From contig WGCV01000041.1 of assembly GCA_015493615.1 (NCBI GenBank), positions 1 to 64,000 on the forward strand: DNA of 64,000 nt, given 5' to 3'. Shown one piece after another: positions 26,627 through 36,632 of the stretch. The notes below the pieces were generated by a model. That model saw nothing but the letters and a program-made list of their open reading frames with translations. It was not told the DNA's origin and ran no database searches. Position 1 is the stretch's first letter. Each line of letters starts with the position of its first letter. This DNA is from Melioribacteraceae bacterium (GTDB taxonomy: Bacteria > Bacteroidota > Ignavibacteria > Ignavibacteriales > Melioribacteraceae). A program made the translations under genes and the position numbers.

Positions 26627-27922
26627 TTAAGGTACGATTACGCTTCTTTTAATCCAGCCGAAACATTGACCGGCAACTTTAACTTTATCGCCGGATTTAA
26701 GTTTGCGGAAGAAATAATCTTCTTTCTGAGGAACCGAATCTTTAAGCGCTGCAACTCTTTCCGCTGCGACGGATGCGTAAGTTCCTTTTAAGCTCACGGC
26801 TTTTCTGTATTCATTTCTCGCCAGCAGATAAACCAACTTGGCGTTAAAATCAAACTTGCAGGCGCGCGCGGCTTGTTCATAAATCGTTCCGAGTACATAA
26901 TGGGGATAATCCCATTTCGGGTCAACTTTCATGGCTTTTTCAAGATATGAACGCGCTACAGAAAGCTGATCCATATCTTTGTAGATAATCGCCGTGTTTA
27001 CATAGTAATCACGGTTTTTAGGATCAAGTTTAATCAACTCTTTGTATTCTTTAAGCGCGTCGTGAAACTTTTCAAGTTTAGTATATGCGCGGGCAAGTTC
27101 AACTCTGTAGTTTACAACTTCCGGAGATTTTTTTATAAGGAATTGAAGAGGTTCAACCGCTTTTTCATACTCTTCGGCTTTAATACAAAGGGAAGCGTAT
27201 TTCCAAGCTTTTTCCGTGTTGTTTTTATCCAAATCCCACGCTTTTTTTGTAATATCAACCAGCTCGTCAATGTTATCCGCCAACCCTTCAATACGTTTAA
27301 TCCATGTAGGATTCGAAGGTTCTTTTTCCGACATTGCCGAATATAATTGAAGCGCTTTCATTTTATAGCTGTCGTCGTTTTCAGAAAGTTTAATATAAAG
27401 CAATCCCAATCTGTCTTTATAGTAATCTTCAAGATTCGGATTAAGCGCCAACGCAATTTCGTAGTGGTGAATTGCCGAATCAACTTTTGAAGGCGTGTAC
27501 CACGTTTCGTAAACAACGCCTTCTATTTTGTGAAAATCGGAAAGTTTAACCGAATCCTTGACATACTTCATCCCTTGATTCAGGGCATAGATTAATGTAT
27601 CGGCGTAAGCTAATTTTTCTTGAGGACTGGTAGCAACCGAATCATGCATAAACCAGCACATATCAGCCATTTTGGAAAAAGGGTGATAGCGCAAAAACGG
27701 CTTAGGATTTCTCTTTATTATATCTAATGCGTAGGGCAGAGCGCTTTTATAATCCTTGTTTTTGTAGTATTCGTAGAACAGACTGAATTCAGCCATTAAG
27801 TTCATACTGTCGCTTGCCGCAATTTCATTTTTCAGCAAATAATTTTCAGCTTTCAACTCTTTAACGGGAGCAACAAAAAGCAGCGTTAAAGCGAAGCTCA
27901 GCAAAACAATCGTCTTTTTCAT
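26627..27922 (-). CDS. Exported TPR-repeat protein
   Basis: This 431-residue protein has a signal peptide (about residues 1-26) and a chain of tetratricopeptide-like helical pairs covering most of the length; clear units include [37 protein letters not shown] and [21 protein letters not shown] arrays bind partner proteins, so a scaffolding role in the periplasm is likely. The tail ([23 protein letters not shown]) resembles a small SH3-like strand cluster. It lies between the beta-barrel protein gene and glyA. The partner cannot be inferred. Confidence 0.75.
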   Translation of the reverse strand: MKKTIVLLSFALTLLFVAPVKELKAENYLLKNEIAASDSMNLMAEFSLFYEYYKNKDYKSALPYALDIIKRNPKPFLRYHPFSKMADMCWFMHDSVATSPQEKLAYADTLIYALNQGMKYVKDSVKLSDFHKIEGVVYETWYTPSKVDSAIHHYEIALALNPNLEDYYKDRLGLLYIKLSENDDSYKMKALQLYSAMSEKEPSNPTWIKRIEGLADNIDELVDITKKAWDLDKNNTEKAWKYASLCIKAEEYEKAVEPLQFLIKKSPEVVNYRVELARAYTKLEKFHDALKEYKELIKLDPKNRDYYVNTAIIYKDMDQLSVARSYLEKAMKVDPKWDYPHYVLGTIYEQAARACKFDFNAKLVYLLARNEYRKAVSLKGTYASVAAERVAALKDSVPQKEDYFFRKLKSGDKVKVAGQCFGWIKRSVIVP

Positions 27923-27943
27923 CGTAGGTGTCTCCTAAATTAA

Positions 27944-29185
27944 TTATCTTCTTCTAAAAAACCATTTTTCCCCGAATGACAGGGAGATACCAAAACTAAC
28001 AAACTTTTCCGAAACCAAACCGAAATCGGTAGTTCCTCTTTGCCCGAAACGAAGCGACAGGTCAAGAATATCATCAAAATTAATCGGAACTCCTAATCCT
28101 ACGCTCGCGGCGTATTCATTTATTTGATTATTGTTAACTAAATATTTCATCTTTTTATATGAGAATCCGGCTCTGTAAGATAATCTTTCCCAAAATGTTT
28201 TTGTCTTTTTTCTCATATCTTTATATTCCAAGCCGAGCGTGAATCTCGTTCTGTCCGTAAAATGTGTTCCTAAAATATCAGCCATTTTAAATTTTGACCA
28301 TGGCGAAAACTCAAAATCAGAAAGTATTGTAGTTGATTTATGAAGAACCAATTTCATGCCAAAAGATAAGTCATACGGAATTTTGGAATCGACAACATCA
28401 TGCGCGGTCGTAACTTCTTCAACGCTCGATTTAACGACAAGAAATGTATCGATAGCGACTTTCGGTATGTATCTGTATGTCGCCCCGAATCTCAAATCCG
28501 TAATTGCATCGGACTTGAGAATTCCGGCAAAGTTGTTTGAAATTGCTCCTACGGTAAAGCCGATTCCATGCTGATCGAACTTTTTTGTAAGGGTTGAATT
28601 TTTATATCCGGAAAATTCATTGAAAATAACTTCGGATTTGTAGTTGGTTGAGCCGGTGTAATAATCAAAAGTTGCTCCGAGTGAAACGCCTGCCGGAAGC
28701 CGGTAAGTTAAACCGAAGCCGAATTTTGATAATCCTCCTTCGCCGGAATATTTTAAGTCGTAGTTGCCGAAATCGGCATCAGTGTAGTTTTTTTGTACAG
28801 AATAATCGACAAAAGTTAACGGTTCAAGGAAAAACGCTATGACGATTCCGTAATCGTGCTGAACAGGAATTCCGAATCTTACGCCTTGGAAACGAGTGGT
28901 AAAAACGTTTCTGCTCCCGTTGTCGTCTGTTTGTTGCATCTGTGTTAACGAAAGTCCGCCTTCGAATCTCACTAATTTTAACGTACTCCAACCGGCGGGG
29001 TTTGACGTACCGAGATGATCGGTTTCGGAAAGCGCGGTTGTGGAACCGCCGAGGGCTTCAGTTCTCGCTGAAACGCCGTTGCTCGCAATCCCGAGTCCGT
29101 ATCTCGAATAAATCGAACTTTGTCCGAAAAGTGTAACCGAAGTTATTAAAAGCAATACCGTTATAAATTTATTTGCATTTTTCAT
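27944..29185 (-). CDS. Outer-membrane beta-barrel protein
   Basis: This 413-residue protein has a signal peptide (about residues 1-22), then SSIYSRYGLGIASNGVSARTEALGG, a typical start of Bacteroidota-type outer-membrane porin-like proteins with an N-terminal plug glycine stretch, followed by alternating amphipathic strands to an end in FGEKWFFRRR. The general look is of the FadL/PorV-like barrel group; a specific transport role is not readable. It starts one base after the stop of the upstream lipoprotein gene, implying joint production of lipoprotein and barrel. Confidence 0.72.
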   Translation of the reverse strand: MKNANKFITVLLLITSVTLFGQSSIYSRYGLGIASNGVSARTEALGGSTTALSETDHLGTSNPAGWSTLKLVRFEGGLSLTQMQQTDDNGSRNVFTTRFQGVRFGIPVQHDYGIVIAFFLEPLTFVDYSVQKNYTDADFGNYDLKYSGEGGLSKFGFGLTYRLPAGVSLGATFDYYTGSTNYKSEVIFNEFSGYKNSTLTKKFDQHGIGFTVGAISNNFAGILKSDAITDLRFGATYRYIPKVAIDTFLVVKSSVEEVTTAHDVVDSKIPYDLSFGMKLVLHKSTTILSDFEFSPWSKFKMADILGTHFTDRTRFTLGLEYKDMRKKTKTFWERLSYRAGFSYKKMKYLVNNNQINEYAASVGLGVPINFDDILDLSLRFGQRGTTDFGLVSEKFVSFGISLSFGEKWFFRRR

Positions 29186-29186
29186 T

Positions 29187-30374
29187 TTATCTCATCTTCG
29201 TGTAAAGGATTTCTAATTGAGGTCTTTTGGTCGAATCGGGATAATCCGCTCCGAAAAGGAGAAGCTGATTGGCGGTTGTTTCTTCGTCCGATAATTTAAG
29301 CTGCATTCCTTGATTTACTGCGGAACTGTCCACCCATTTTTGAACAAACGTTGTCAGTTCGCCGCTGAATTTTGTAGAATCGCCGAATAAGTATTCTGTT
29401 CCCATTGAGCCGAGGAGCGTGTGCGCCGAGGAATCGGCAAACATATTCAGGATTAGAGTATCGGACTTATTAGTGCCGAATTCCGCTTCGGTAATATCAT
29501 AATAAATTTTTAATGTCGCTTTATTGATAATCGTACTTTTCGGGAAGGATGAAAAATCAAAATATAAACCGCTGCGCACTCCCGTTCCCGCCTGGAGAAT
29601 CATTCTGTTTGCTACGGTTGGAATAGGTCGCTCTATTACATGAACATCTGCGCTTGTGTAAAATCCGAGCGTATCCAATTTTGACGAACCTACTATCTGG
29701 GTAACGCAAGTCAGTTTTAATCTTCCGTTGGAAAGCGCCGAAGTCAGCGCGGGAAATCCGAGAATCAAATTTCCGCCGGCGTTCGGTTCGAGATATATTC
29801 CGTAGTTATGCGCCGAATCGGGATTTACCTGCGAGTAAAGCCATTCCTTTGGCGCGTCCGGCTGAATGTGAAACTTGAATGTCGAATCGGTTAATTCCTG
29901 ATTCAGATAAACGTCCTGCGGGTCAAACTCAAGAGCGGAGAGACTATCAAGCGTAAATTTTCCGGCGTTCCAGTTGGAATATATGTTATGGGCGGTAAAA
30001 TCAAGACTTGCGCCGTCGCCGAGCTTATATTTAATATTTGAACTCAGCCAAGATTCGACAAAAGTTAAGCTGTCCGCAGACAGAGCGTCTTTAATTGAAT
30101 CGGGAAGAGAAATCAAAAATTTAACAAGCAGATAACTTTTTGCCTGATTGTAAGAGCCGAGCAAAACCGTGTTTGAGTAACTTAACGAAAGAGTATCTTT
30201 AAAGGTAAACGATCTTTCGGATAATGGATTATCCACTGTGTTCCAAGTTTGAAGATTAATCTCATCCGAGGGGGGAAGAAGATTAGAACCTACGCTGTTC
30301 GGCGCGTCATTGCATCCCGCAAAAAAGAGAAGGGGAATAACGGTTAATAAAAAAATGAATCTATGTTTATACAC
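29187..30374 (-). CDS. Lipoprotein of unknown function (DUF4270/DNRLRE-like)
   Basis: This 395-residue protein has a lipoprotein signal ending in LLFFAGC (lipobox at about residue 20). The remainder is beta-rich, with repeated phrases such as FKDTLSLSYSNTVLLGSYN and ILQAGTGVRSGLYFDFSSFP, ending in LEILYTKMR. The order (cysteine, acidic spacer, IG-like region, long beta domains) recalls the DUF4270 or DNRLRE-type surface lipoproteins of Bacteroidota, but the match is by impression only. Its start overlaps the last base of the upstream phosphatase gene, and it is followed one base later by an outer-membrane barrel gene. Confidence 0.55.
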   Translation of the reverse strand: MYKHRFIFLLTVIPLLFFAGCNDAPNSVGSNLLPPSDEINLQTWNTVDNPLSERSFTFKDTLSLSYSNTVLLGSYNQAKSYLLVKFLISLPDSIKDALSADSLTFVESWLSSNIKYKLGDGASLDFTAHNIYSNWNAGKFTLDSLSALEFDPQDVYLNQELTDSTFKFHIQPDAPKEWLYSQVNPDSAHNYGIYLEPNAGGNLILGFPALTSALSNGRLKLTCVTQIVGSSKLDTLGFYTSADVHVIERPIPTVANRMILQAGTGVRSGLYFDFSSFPKSTIINKATLKIYYDITEAEFGTNKSDTLILNMFADSSAHTLLGSMGTEYLFGDSTKFSGELTTFVQKWVDSSAVNQGMQLKLSDEETTANQLLLFGADYPDSTKRPQLEILYTKMR

Positions 30375-30952
30375 TAATTACCTCCGTTTGCTTCGCCGAT
30401 AATAAAGTCGGCTGCTTCTAAAAAATTATTGGCAATATAATCGGGAGCGGCATTTTTTTTATTTAAGATTTCAGCTTCATCCGGATATATTTCCGATTTC
30501 AATAAAATTGTTTTTGTCCCGGCGTTTAGTCCGCTTTCAATATCGGTGTGTCTGTCGCCGATAAAGTAAGTCTTCTCCAAATTCAAATTAAAATCACCGG
30601 CAGCTTCAAAGAGCATTTCGGGAGAAGGTTTTCTGCATTTTGAGTCTTCTTCCGAACTGAACTCGGGATGAAAAGGGCAGTGGTAAAATTTTGAAACAGT
30701 AATTCCTTTTTCACTTAGAAGCCGCTCTATTCTACTGTTTACATTGCGGACTTGTTCCATTGTAATTAAGCCGCGCGCAATTCCCGCCTGGTTTGAAATA
30801 ACGATAAAGATAATTCCGGGAAATTTTTCCTTAAGTTTCAGCATCCCGTCAATCACGCCGTCAAGAATTTCCACTTTAGAAGCGTCTCCCAAATAGCCGT
30901 AGTCAAAATTAATCGTTCCGTCACGATCGAGAAAAATAGCTTGGGGAATCAT
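30374..30952 (-). CDS. HAD phosphatase, GmhB-like (heptose-bisphosphate phosphatase family)
   Basis: This 192-residue HAD enzyme shows IFLDRDGTIN (nucleophile Asp9, acid/base Asp11), ISNQAGIARG (motif II), KCRKPSPEM (motif III lysine) and FIGDRHTDIESG (motif IV). This set, including the zinc-type cluster CPFHPEFSSEEDSKC, fits D-glycero-D-manno-heptose-1,7-bisphosphate 7-phosphatase, which provides heptose for LPS; a histidinol-phosphatase-like activity is an alternative. The ATG at 30952 is chosen because AGGAG lies just upstream and it begins one base after the glgA stop; an ATG at 30967 would swallow that ribosome site. Confidence 0.82.
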   Translation of the reverse strand: MIPQAIFLDRDGTINFDYGYLGDASKVEILDGVIDGMLKLKEKFPGIIFIVISNQAGIARGLITMEQVRNVNSRIERLLSEKGITVSKFYHCPFHPEFSSEEDSKCRKPSPEMLFEAAGDFNLNLEKTYFIGDRHTDIESGLNAGTKTILLKSEIYPDEAEILNKKNAAPDYIANNFLEAADFIIGEANGGN

Positions 30953-30953
30953 C

Positions 30954-32450
30954 CTACTCCTGAACAATTTTATTGTAAAGCTCGATGTAATTTTTTGCGG
31001 AATTCAGCCATGAGAAATCGCGCTTCATTCCGTTTTTCATAATTTTCGTCCAAGTTTCAGGCTGCTCGACAAATATTGAAACGGCGCGTTTAAGTTCGCC
31101 GATTAAGGAAGTTACATTATATTTTTCAAAAACAAATCCCGTCCCTTCGCCTGTTTTTTCATCAAAATTCTGAACCGTGTCAATCAAACCGCCAGTAGCG
31201 TGAACAACGGGAACGGTTCCGTAAACCATGCTGTACATCTGGTTCAAGCCGCAAGGTTCGGTTTTTGAAGGCATGAGATAGATGTCCGCGCCTGCTTCAA
31301 TTAAGTGCGCTAACTTATCGTCAAATCCAGGATAGAAGATAAATTTATCTTTATGGTCAAAAGCCATCTCCTCAAGGAATTGGTGGAATTTTTTATCGCC
31401 GGTGCCGAGAATTACGAGGCGGATGTTCATCGCCATTAATTTGGGAAACGCCTTCTGAAGAAGGTCGAAACCTTTTGTGCTGTACAACCGGGAGATGTTT
31501 CCGATTATCGGAGTTTTGTCGTCAATTTCCCCGTTAAATTTTTCAGCAAGCGCGGCGCGATTTTCTTTTTTCTTATCAAGTTTTTTAACGCTGTATTTAT
31601 GCGGAATCAGCTTATCTTTTTCGGGATTCCAGATGTTCATATCAATTCCGTTTACTATTCCGTGCAAATCTGATTTCCGCTTTTTAAGCACATCCATCAG
31701 TCCGAAACTTAATTTCGGGTCGCTTGCGATTTCTTTCGCGTAAGTTTGACTTACAGTGTTAATTGTATCGGCGTAAACAATTCCGGCTTTAAGGAAATTA
31801 AACTTCCCCTTATGCAGTACTTTTGTTTCGGTGCAGACGCTTTCCGGCAGTCCCGTCTTTTTGCAAGTCGATTTCCCGAATGCGCCTTGGTAAGCGATAT
31901 TATGAATAGTGAAAAGAGTTTTAATATTCTGAATATCTTCGTCGTCTTTATAAACGGTTTTAAGATACGCGGGAATTAATCCGCTCTGCCAATCGTTGCA
32001 GTGAATTATATCGGGATACCAGCCGAGCTGTTTTATTAACTCAAACACAGACTTTGCAAGAAGAATAAACCGTTCGTCGTTATCGGAAAAATCTTTGCCC
32101 GAAAGAGGGTCGGTGTAGAGCGAATGACGGGAAGCAAAATAATTCGGCTCATCGAGAAAATAAACCTGCACGCGGTGTTTTTGCCCCGGTAAAAATGAAG
32201 AGCGAATTGAAAAAGTCACTTCTTTTTTACCGATTTGCGTCGTTAAGTCCTGAAGCCGTACAACCTCGTGGATTTTATGTTTTCGCTCATCTATTGCTCC
32301 GTATTTGGGAGCTAAAATTCTAACTTGGTGGCCATGTTGCAAAAGTCTTTGAGGCAATGCGGCTGAAACATCCGCCAAACCGCCTGTTTTCATGAAGGGA
32401 ATTACTTCAGAGGTTACGAACAAAATTTTAAGACTTTTCTTTCCTGCCAT
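30954..32450 (-). CDS. glgA: Glycogen synthase (ADP-glucose type)
   Basis: This GT5 glycosyltransferase extends alpha-1,4-glucan chains from ADP-glucose. The N-terminal donor/acceptor loop KTGGLADVSAALP is present near residue 21, and the C-terminal half shows NISRLYSTKGFDLL and MPSKTEPCGLNQMYSM, the usual phosphate-binding region. Length of 498 residues fits. It is the first gene of the minus-strand run leading to glyA. It lies back-to-back with hutI across 269 bases that must contain both promoters. No other glycogen genes are in the window. Confidence 0.93.
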   Translation of the reverse strand: MAGKKSLKILFVTSEVIPFMKTGGLADVSAALPQRLLQHGHQVRILAPKYGAIDERKHKIHEVVRLQDLTTQIGKKEVTFSIRSSFLPGQKHRVQVYFLDEPNYFASRHSLYTDPLSGKDFSDNDERFILLAKSVFELIKQLGWYPDIIHCNDWQSGLIPAYLKTVYKDDEDIQNIKTLFTIHNIAYQGAFGKSTCKKTGLPESVCTETKVLHKGKFNFLKAGIVYADTINTVSQTYAKEIASDPKLSFGLMDVLKKRKSDLHGIVNGIDMNIWNPEKDKLIPHKYSVKKLDKKKENRAALAEKFNGEIDDKTPIIGNISRLYSTKGFDLLQKAFPKLMAMNIRLVILGTGDKKFHQFLEEMAFDHKDKFIFYPGFDDKLAHLIEAGADIYLMPSKTEPCGLNQMYSMVYGTVPVVHATGGLIDTVQNFDEKTGEGTGFVFEKYNVTSLIGELKRAVSIFVEQPETWTKIMKNGMKRDFSWLNSAKNYIELYNKIVQE

Positions 32451-32719
32451 ATCATTTCCTCAAACAATTATTTTTTATCTTACAAAATTACGAAAATATT
32501 GGTACAGTGACAAAAATTTAGCATATTAAAGATTGTGTGATTTTAATTTTAAGAGTTGGGAACATTTTGAGATATATGAACCGAGATGATACGATAAAGT
32601 TTAAAACAGATAAATCGCATTTTCTTCTTTAATTCTCCCACTCTTGCCACCGTCTTAAAATAATTTGAATTACACAAGGCAAATTATTTATGATTAACCG
32701 TCATTACTTAGGATAAAGA

Positions 32720-33970
32720 ATGAAACGATTATTTTATAATCCGGAACAAATTGTTACGGTAAATACAATGGAAAAGAATGTTAAAAGAGGCGCCGATATG
32801 AATTACCCGGGCGTCCTCGAATATTTTTCGATTGTTGTCGAAGACGATATTATCACTGAATTTGTCCCGAATCACGTAATAAAGCGCACGGAGTTTGACG
32901 AAGTTTTTGATTTAACGGGGAAAATTGTTTTGCCCGGACTTGTGGAAAGCCACACTCACGCTGTTTTTGCAGGTTCGCGCGCGGACGAATTCCGCATGAG
33001 GTTATCCGGAGCGACATACGAAGAGATTGCAAAAAAGGGCGGAGGAATTCTGAACACGGTAAATGCGGTTCGCAATTCTTCGGTTGACGAACTGATTGAG
33101 ATTTCCAAAGGGAGAGTCGAAAGTTTTATCCGGCAGGGAGTAACTACGCTGGAGATAAAAAGCGGTTACGGATTAAGCTTTTACGACGAAATAAAACTTC
33201 TACAGGTTATTAAGGAACTCGACACGATATTCCCGATTGATATTCTCCCGACATTCCTTGGCGCGCATACTTTCCCTCCGGAATATCAGAACGACAAAGA
33301 GAAGTATGTAGCGGTAATTATAGAAGAGATGCTTCCCTATATCAAGGAGAACAATTTAGCTGTTTTTACGGATGCCTTTTGCGAATCAACTGCTTTTACC
33401 GCAAAGCAGGTTGAAAGGATTTTTGCGGCTGCTAAAGAACTCGGTTTTAAACTTAAATTGCATACCGAACAGTTTAACCGTATCGGCGGACTTGAAACGG
33501 CGCTCGGTTTAAACGCATTAAGCGTTGATCACCTTGAAGTGCTTGAAGATGATGAAATACAGATGTTGGCTGATTCGGATACTACGGCTACACTGCTACC
33601 GGGAGTTTCGTTTTTCTTGGACTACGGTTACGCTCCCGCACGGAAGTTGATAGATAGCGGAGCGATAGTAGCGCTCGCAACAGATTATAATCCCGGCTCC
33701 TCACACATATTAAATCCTTTTTTGATTATGCTCCTTGCGTCGCTGAAGATGGGAATGACAATTGAAGAAACCATTTCCGCTTATACAATTAATGCGGCTA
33801 AATCGCTTGACTTAAATGAGGAAATTGGCAGCTTGGAAATCGGGAAAAAAGCGGACTTTGCAATATTTGGCACAAACACTTATTCCGATATTATATACAG
33901 CGCCGGACAAAATCTTATTTACGCCACGGTTAAAAACGGGGAAGTCGTCTATAAGGTTGAATCTCGTTGA
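32720..33970 (+). CDS. hutI: Imidazolonepropionase
   Basis: This amidohydrolase opens the imidazolone ring in histidine degradation to give formiminoglutamate. The metal motif HTH is in ESHTHAVFAGSRADEF, later ligands appear in LHTEQFNRIGG and VDHLEV, and ATDYNPGSSH is the typical C-terminal active-site segment. The 416 residues match the family length. Other hut genes (hutH, hutU, hutG) are not in this window, so the gene stands alone here. Downstream is a dense repeat cluster with no terminator that can be told apart from repeat hairpins. Confidence 0.93.
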   Translation: MKRLFYNPEQIVTVNTMEKNVKRGADMNYPGVLEYFSIVVEDDIITEFVPNHVIKRTEFDEVFDLTGKIVLPGLVESHTHAVFAGSRADEFRMRLSGATYEEIAKKGGGILNTVNAVRNSSVDELIEISKGRVESFIRQGVTTLEIKSGYGLSFYDEIKLLQVIKELDTIFPIDILPTFLGAHTFPPEYQNDKEKYVAVIIEEMLPYIKENNLAVFTDAFCESTAFTAKQVERIFAAAKELGFKLKLHTEQFNRIGGLETALGLNALSVDHLEVLEDDEIQMLADSDTTATLLPGVSFFLDYGYAPARKLIDSGAIVALATDYNPGSSHILNPFLIMLLASLKMGMTIEETISAYTINAAKSLDLNEEIGSLEIGKKADFAIFGTNTYSDIIYSAGQNLIYATVKNGEVVYKVESR

Positions 33971-34054
33971 GTCCGCCAATCCGCCGTAACGAACGGTGTG
34001 TTTTTAGTTTTAAACGTCCGCCTTGGGCAGACAATGTGCTATTTAAATTTATAA

Positions 34055-34190
34055 CGTCATTGCGAGGAGCGAAGCGACGTGGCAATCTCACGGGGAAACA
34101 CGCTATTGCCAAATAATCAGCAACGTTTTAACTGCTAAAGTTGAGCATTTAGGAGATTGCCACACTCACTCCGTTCCGCTCGCAATGACG
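34055..34190. repeat. MITE-like element family 1, copy A
   Basis: The left end CGTCATTGCGAGGAGCGAAG and the right end CCGCTCGCAATGACG are inverted. Inner inverted parts are GGCAATCTC and GAGATTGCC. The core between (TTTTAACTGCTAAAGTTGA) is a diverged version of the core in other copies. It is followed by a T-run. Confidence 0.75.
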
Positions 34191-34211
34191 GTTGTTTTTT
34201 TAGCGCCGTCT

Positions 34212-34355
34212 CGTCATTGCGAACTGCGACGTAAGGAGCAGTGAAGCAATCTCACCGGTAAACTTACCGTTGCCGAATGTTCAAAACCGGTTTAACTGCT
34301 GAGGTTAAAAATTCAGGAGATTGCCACGCTCCACTGCGTTCCGCTCGCAATGACG
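34212..34355. repeat. MITE-like element family 1, copy B
   Basis: The same inverted ends (CGTCATTGCGAACTGCGACG and CGCTCGCAATGACG) and inner AGCAATCTC / GAGATTGCC enclose a core with AAAACCGGTTTAACTGCTGA. It is separated from copy A by 21 bases that include TTAGCGCCGTCT; the same spacer recurs after it. Confidence 0.75.
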
Positions 34356-34377
34356 GTTGTTTTTTTTAGCGCCGTCT

Positions 34378-34421
34378 CGTCCGCCTTAGGCGGATTACGA
34401 GGAGCGGAGCGACACTGCAAT
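34378..34421. repeat. MITE-like element family 1, partial copy
   Basis: A truncated left end (CGTCCGCCTTAGGCGGATTA, then CGAGGAGCGGAGCGACACTG) follows copy B after the spacer AGCGCCGTCT. The end carries an inserted GTCCGCCTTAGGCGGA palindrome. The remaining bases to 34613 show no recognisable feature. Confidence 0.55.
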
Positions 34422-34613
34422 ACGTAAGCGTTAGCCGTTGAAGTTGTTTTTGTATTGCTCCGACAGAGCAGAACTCGAAGATTGGCGCGCAATGGTTTGT
34501 CGGAACGGCTTTGGCTTTCTTTAAATCGAGGGCATTTTGTTCGACGTCACAAAAGGAAATTAATTTGTTTTCAAAAGTTGCAATTTTAACGTAAATCGAA
34601 TATATTTAATGTT

Positions 34614-35027
34614 ATGAAAAAGATTGGAATTACAATATTCGCATTTGCGCTAATATTTACAACGCTGCAAAGTTTTGGGGACGCCTTTCTCGCAATGTTT
34701 AACGGGCGAAGCGAAGGAGACAACATAGTTTTAACTTGGCAGACAGGGGAAGAAAACGGGATCAAGCAATTTGTCGTTGAGAGAAAAACAATAAACAGCT
34801 CTTTCTTTGATTTGGGAACCGTAATAGCCAAAGGGAGTAATTCCGTTTACACATACGTCGATCAGGACGCTTTCAGCAAGGGAGGGGATTTACTTTTTGT
34901 TTACAGATTAAAAATGGTTTCGATTAATCCCAACGTTCCTCCCACTTATTCTAAAGAGGTAACGGTTTCGCATAATGTTTCCAGCGTTAAACGAACTTGG
35001 GGAAGCATTAAAGCCCTCTTCAGATAA
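34614..35027 (+). CDS. Small exported fibronectin-like domain protein
   Basis: This 137-residue protein has a signal peptide (about residues 1-22, ending SFG) and one beta-sandwich domain: the phrase IVLTWQTGEENGIKQFVVER and the end VYRLKMVSINPN followed by PPTYSKEVTV are typical of the fibronectin-III-like repeats that precede T9SS sorting domains in this lineage. No sorting domain follows. The role is unknown. It ends six bases before the maf start, so the two are probably co-transcribed. Confidence 0.65.
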   Translation: MKKIGITIFAFALIFTTLQSFGDAFLAMFNGRSEGDNIVLTWQTGEENGIKQFVVERKTINSSFFDLGTVIAKGSNSVYTYVDQDAFSKGGDLLFVYRLKMVSINPNVPPTYSKEVTVSHNVSSVKRTWGSIKALFR

Positions 35028-35033
35028 ACCTCG

Positions 35034-35612
35034 ATGATACAGACCGATATTCCCATTTTTCTTGCTTCAAAATCTCCGAGAAGAAAAAAACTGCTTCGTC
35101 AAATCGGACTTAATTTTAAAGTTAAAGCATTTGATGTTGAAGAAAACTTTTCAGTAAATGATAATCCAGTAAAGCTTGTTAAAAAATTAGCTGCAGATAA
35201 ACTGGAAGCCGCGAAGAATAAAATCGTTAATTCTATAATTATTACTGCAGATACAATAGTTGTTCGGGATAAGAAAATAATCGGAAAACCTAAGGATGAA
35301 AAGGAAGCCATTAAAATGCTGGGACTTTTAAGCGGCAACAAACATTATGTTTACACGGGTTTTGCAGTTTTCAACGGAGTTTCAGGTAAGACGATTATCG
35401 ATTACGAAAAAACATGCGTTAAGTTCCGTGAGCTTTCAGACGACGAGATTACCGAATATGTTGAAACCGGACAGCCCTTGGATAAAGCGGGCGCTTATGG
35501 AATTCAAGAAGATTACGGCGCCGTTTTCGTTGAACGGATTTCCGGCGATTACTACAATGTTGTCGGGCTTCCCCTTGCCAAACTTTATTTGAGATTAAAA
35601 CAAGTTCTGTAA
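35034..35612 (+). CDS. maf: Maf-family nucleotide pyrophosphatase
   Basis: This enzyme hydrolyses the triphosphate of non-canonical or modified nucleotides to monophosphates. The N-terminal ASKSPRRKKLL matches the phosphate-binding loop of Maf, ITADTIVV holds the catalytic acidic residue, and DKAGAYGIQEDYGAVF with GDYYNVVGLPL completes the signature. 192 residues is normal. It lies between a small exported protein and a flippase-like membrane protein whose TTG start directly abuts this stop. Confidence 0.92.
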   Translation: MIQTDIPIFLASKSPRRKKLLRQIGLNFKVKAFDVEENFSVNDNPVKLVKKLAADKLEAAKNKIVNSIIITADTIVVRDKKIIGKPKDEKEAIKMLGLLSGNKHYVYTGFAVFNGVSGKTIIDYEKTCVKFRELSDDEITEYVETGQPLDKAGAYGIQEDYGAVFVERISGDYYNVVGLPLAKLYLRLKQVL

Positions 35613-36557
35613 TTGGGGAAGTATAAAAAGTATATTATTCCCACAATAATTTTTACGGCGGTTTTTTATATCGCGCTTTCATTTTACGGCAGTATTGATA
35701 ATCTCAAAACCATTTTTGAAAATTACAATTGGGCTGTTTTACCTCTGCTGCTTGCAATATCGCTTGTCAATTTTTTCGTCAGATATATTAAATGGCATTA
35801 CTATCTTGTTAAAATATCCTCCGAAGTTAATCCCTTTGAATCGTATCTCGTTTTTAATTCAGCGATGGCGCTGAGCTTTACGCCTGGGAAAGTCGGGGAT
35901 TTAATCAAATCTTATTTTCTTAAGGAATCGCGCAATCTCGAAGTGAGCCGTACGGCGACAATCGTACTTGCCGAGCGGATTACCGATATTACATCGCTTC
36001 TGTTAATTACGATTCTCGGAGCGTATTTTTACGGATACGGATTAAACGTGATTTTTTCGTTAACCGTAATTTTTGTCGCCGTAATTATTTTGCTCGGTAT
36101 TCCTAAAGCCGGCGAATATTTTACAAGGCTGTTCGGAAAAATCAAGTTTCTTGAAAATATAACCGGTCCGTTCTTAACCGCGTACAAAACTTCGGGAGAA
36201 TTATTAAAACCGCGCAAACTTATTTTAATGACGCTCCTGACGTTGGTCGCATGGGGAATCGAATGTTTGGGATTTTACATAATTCTCTTTAATTTTAATG
36301 TTCAAGTTTCTTATTATAATGTTTTGTTTATTTATTCATTTTCAATTCTTGTCGGCTCTGTCTCAATGTCTCCGGCAGGTTTGGGATTTACCGAAGGTTC
36401 GTTAACTTATTTGCTGATAAAGAACAATGTGGAGAAGGACATCGCGGTGGCGTCAACTATTTTGATACGAGTTGTAACTTTATGGTTTTCCGTTCTTGTC
36501 GGATTGATAAGTTTATTTTTCTATAAAAAATATGAAACAAAAGCCGCAAATAGTTGA
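35613..36557 (+). CDS. Flippase-like membrane protein (UPF0104/MprF N-terminal-like)
   Basis: This 314-residue integral membrane protein has about eight helices and belongs by look to the lysylphosphatidylglycerol-synthase membrane-domain family: ALSFTPGKVGDLIKSYFLK and SVSMSPAGLGFTEGSLTYLL are the two diagnostic loops. Members move lipids or glycolipids between leaflets. The synthase domain itself is absent, so the substrate here is unknown. The start is TTG at 35613, immediately after the maf stop codon, with no good ribosome site, suggesting translation by re-initiation. Confidence 0.78.
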   Translation: MGKYKKYIIPTIIFTAVFYIALSFYGSIDNLKTIFENYNWAVLPLLLAISLVNFFVRYIKWHYYLVKISSEVNPFESYLVFNSAMALSFTPGKVGDLIKSYFLKESRNLEVSRTATIVLAERITDITSLLLITILGAYFYGYGLNVIFSLTVIFVAVIILLGIPKAGEYFTRLFGKIKFLENITGPFLTAYKTSGELLKPRKLILMTLLTLVAWGIECLGFYIILFNFNVQVSYYNVLFIYSFSILVGSVSMSPAGLGFTEGSLTYLLIKNNVEKDIAVASTILIRVVTLWFSVLVGLISLFFYKKYETKAANS

Positions 36558-36632
36558 TATAATTGGTAAATTAATAAGATAAATTTTTTCTGTTTTTTGA
36601 AAAATTCAATATTAGAAATAAAGGAGGTTGAA

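Noticed and set aside
30374-30967. Longer GmhB start at 30967 (MFRSRM)
   Set aside because: The codons for FRSR hold the AGGAG ribosome site for the ATG at 30952, which also gives the usual N-terminus.
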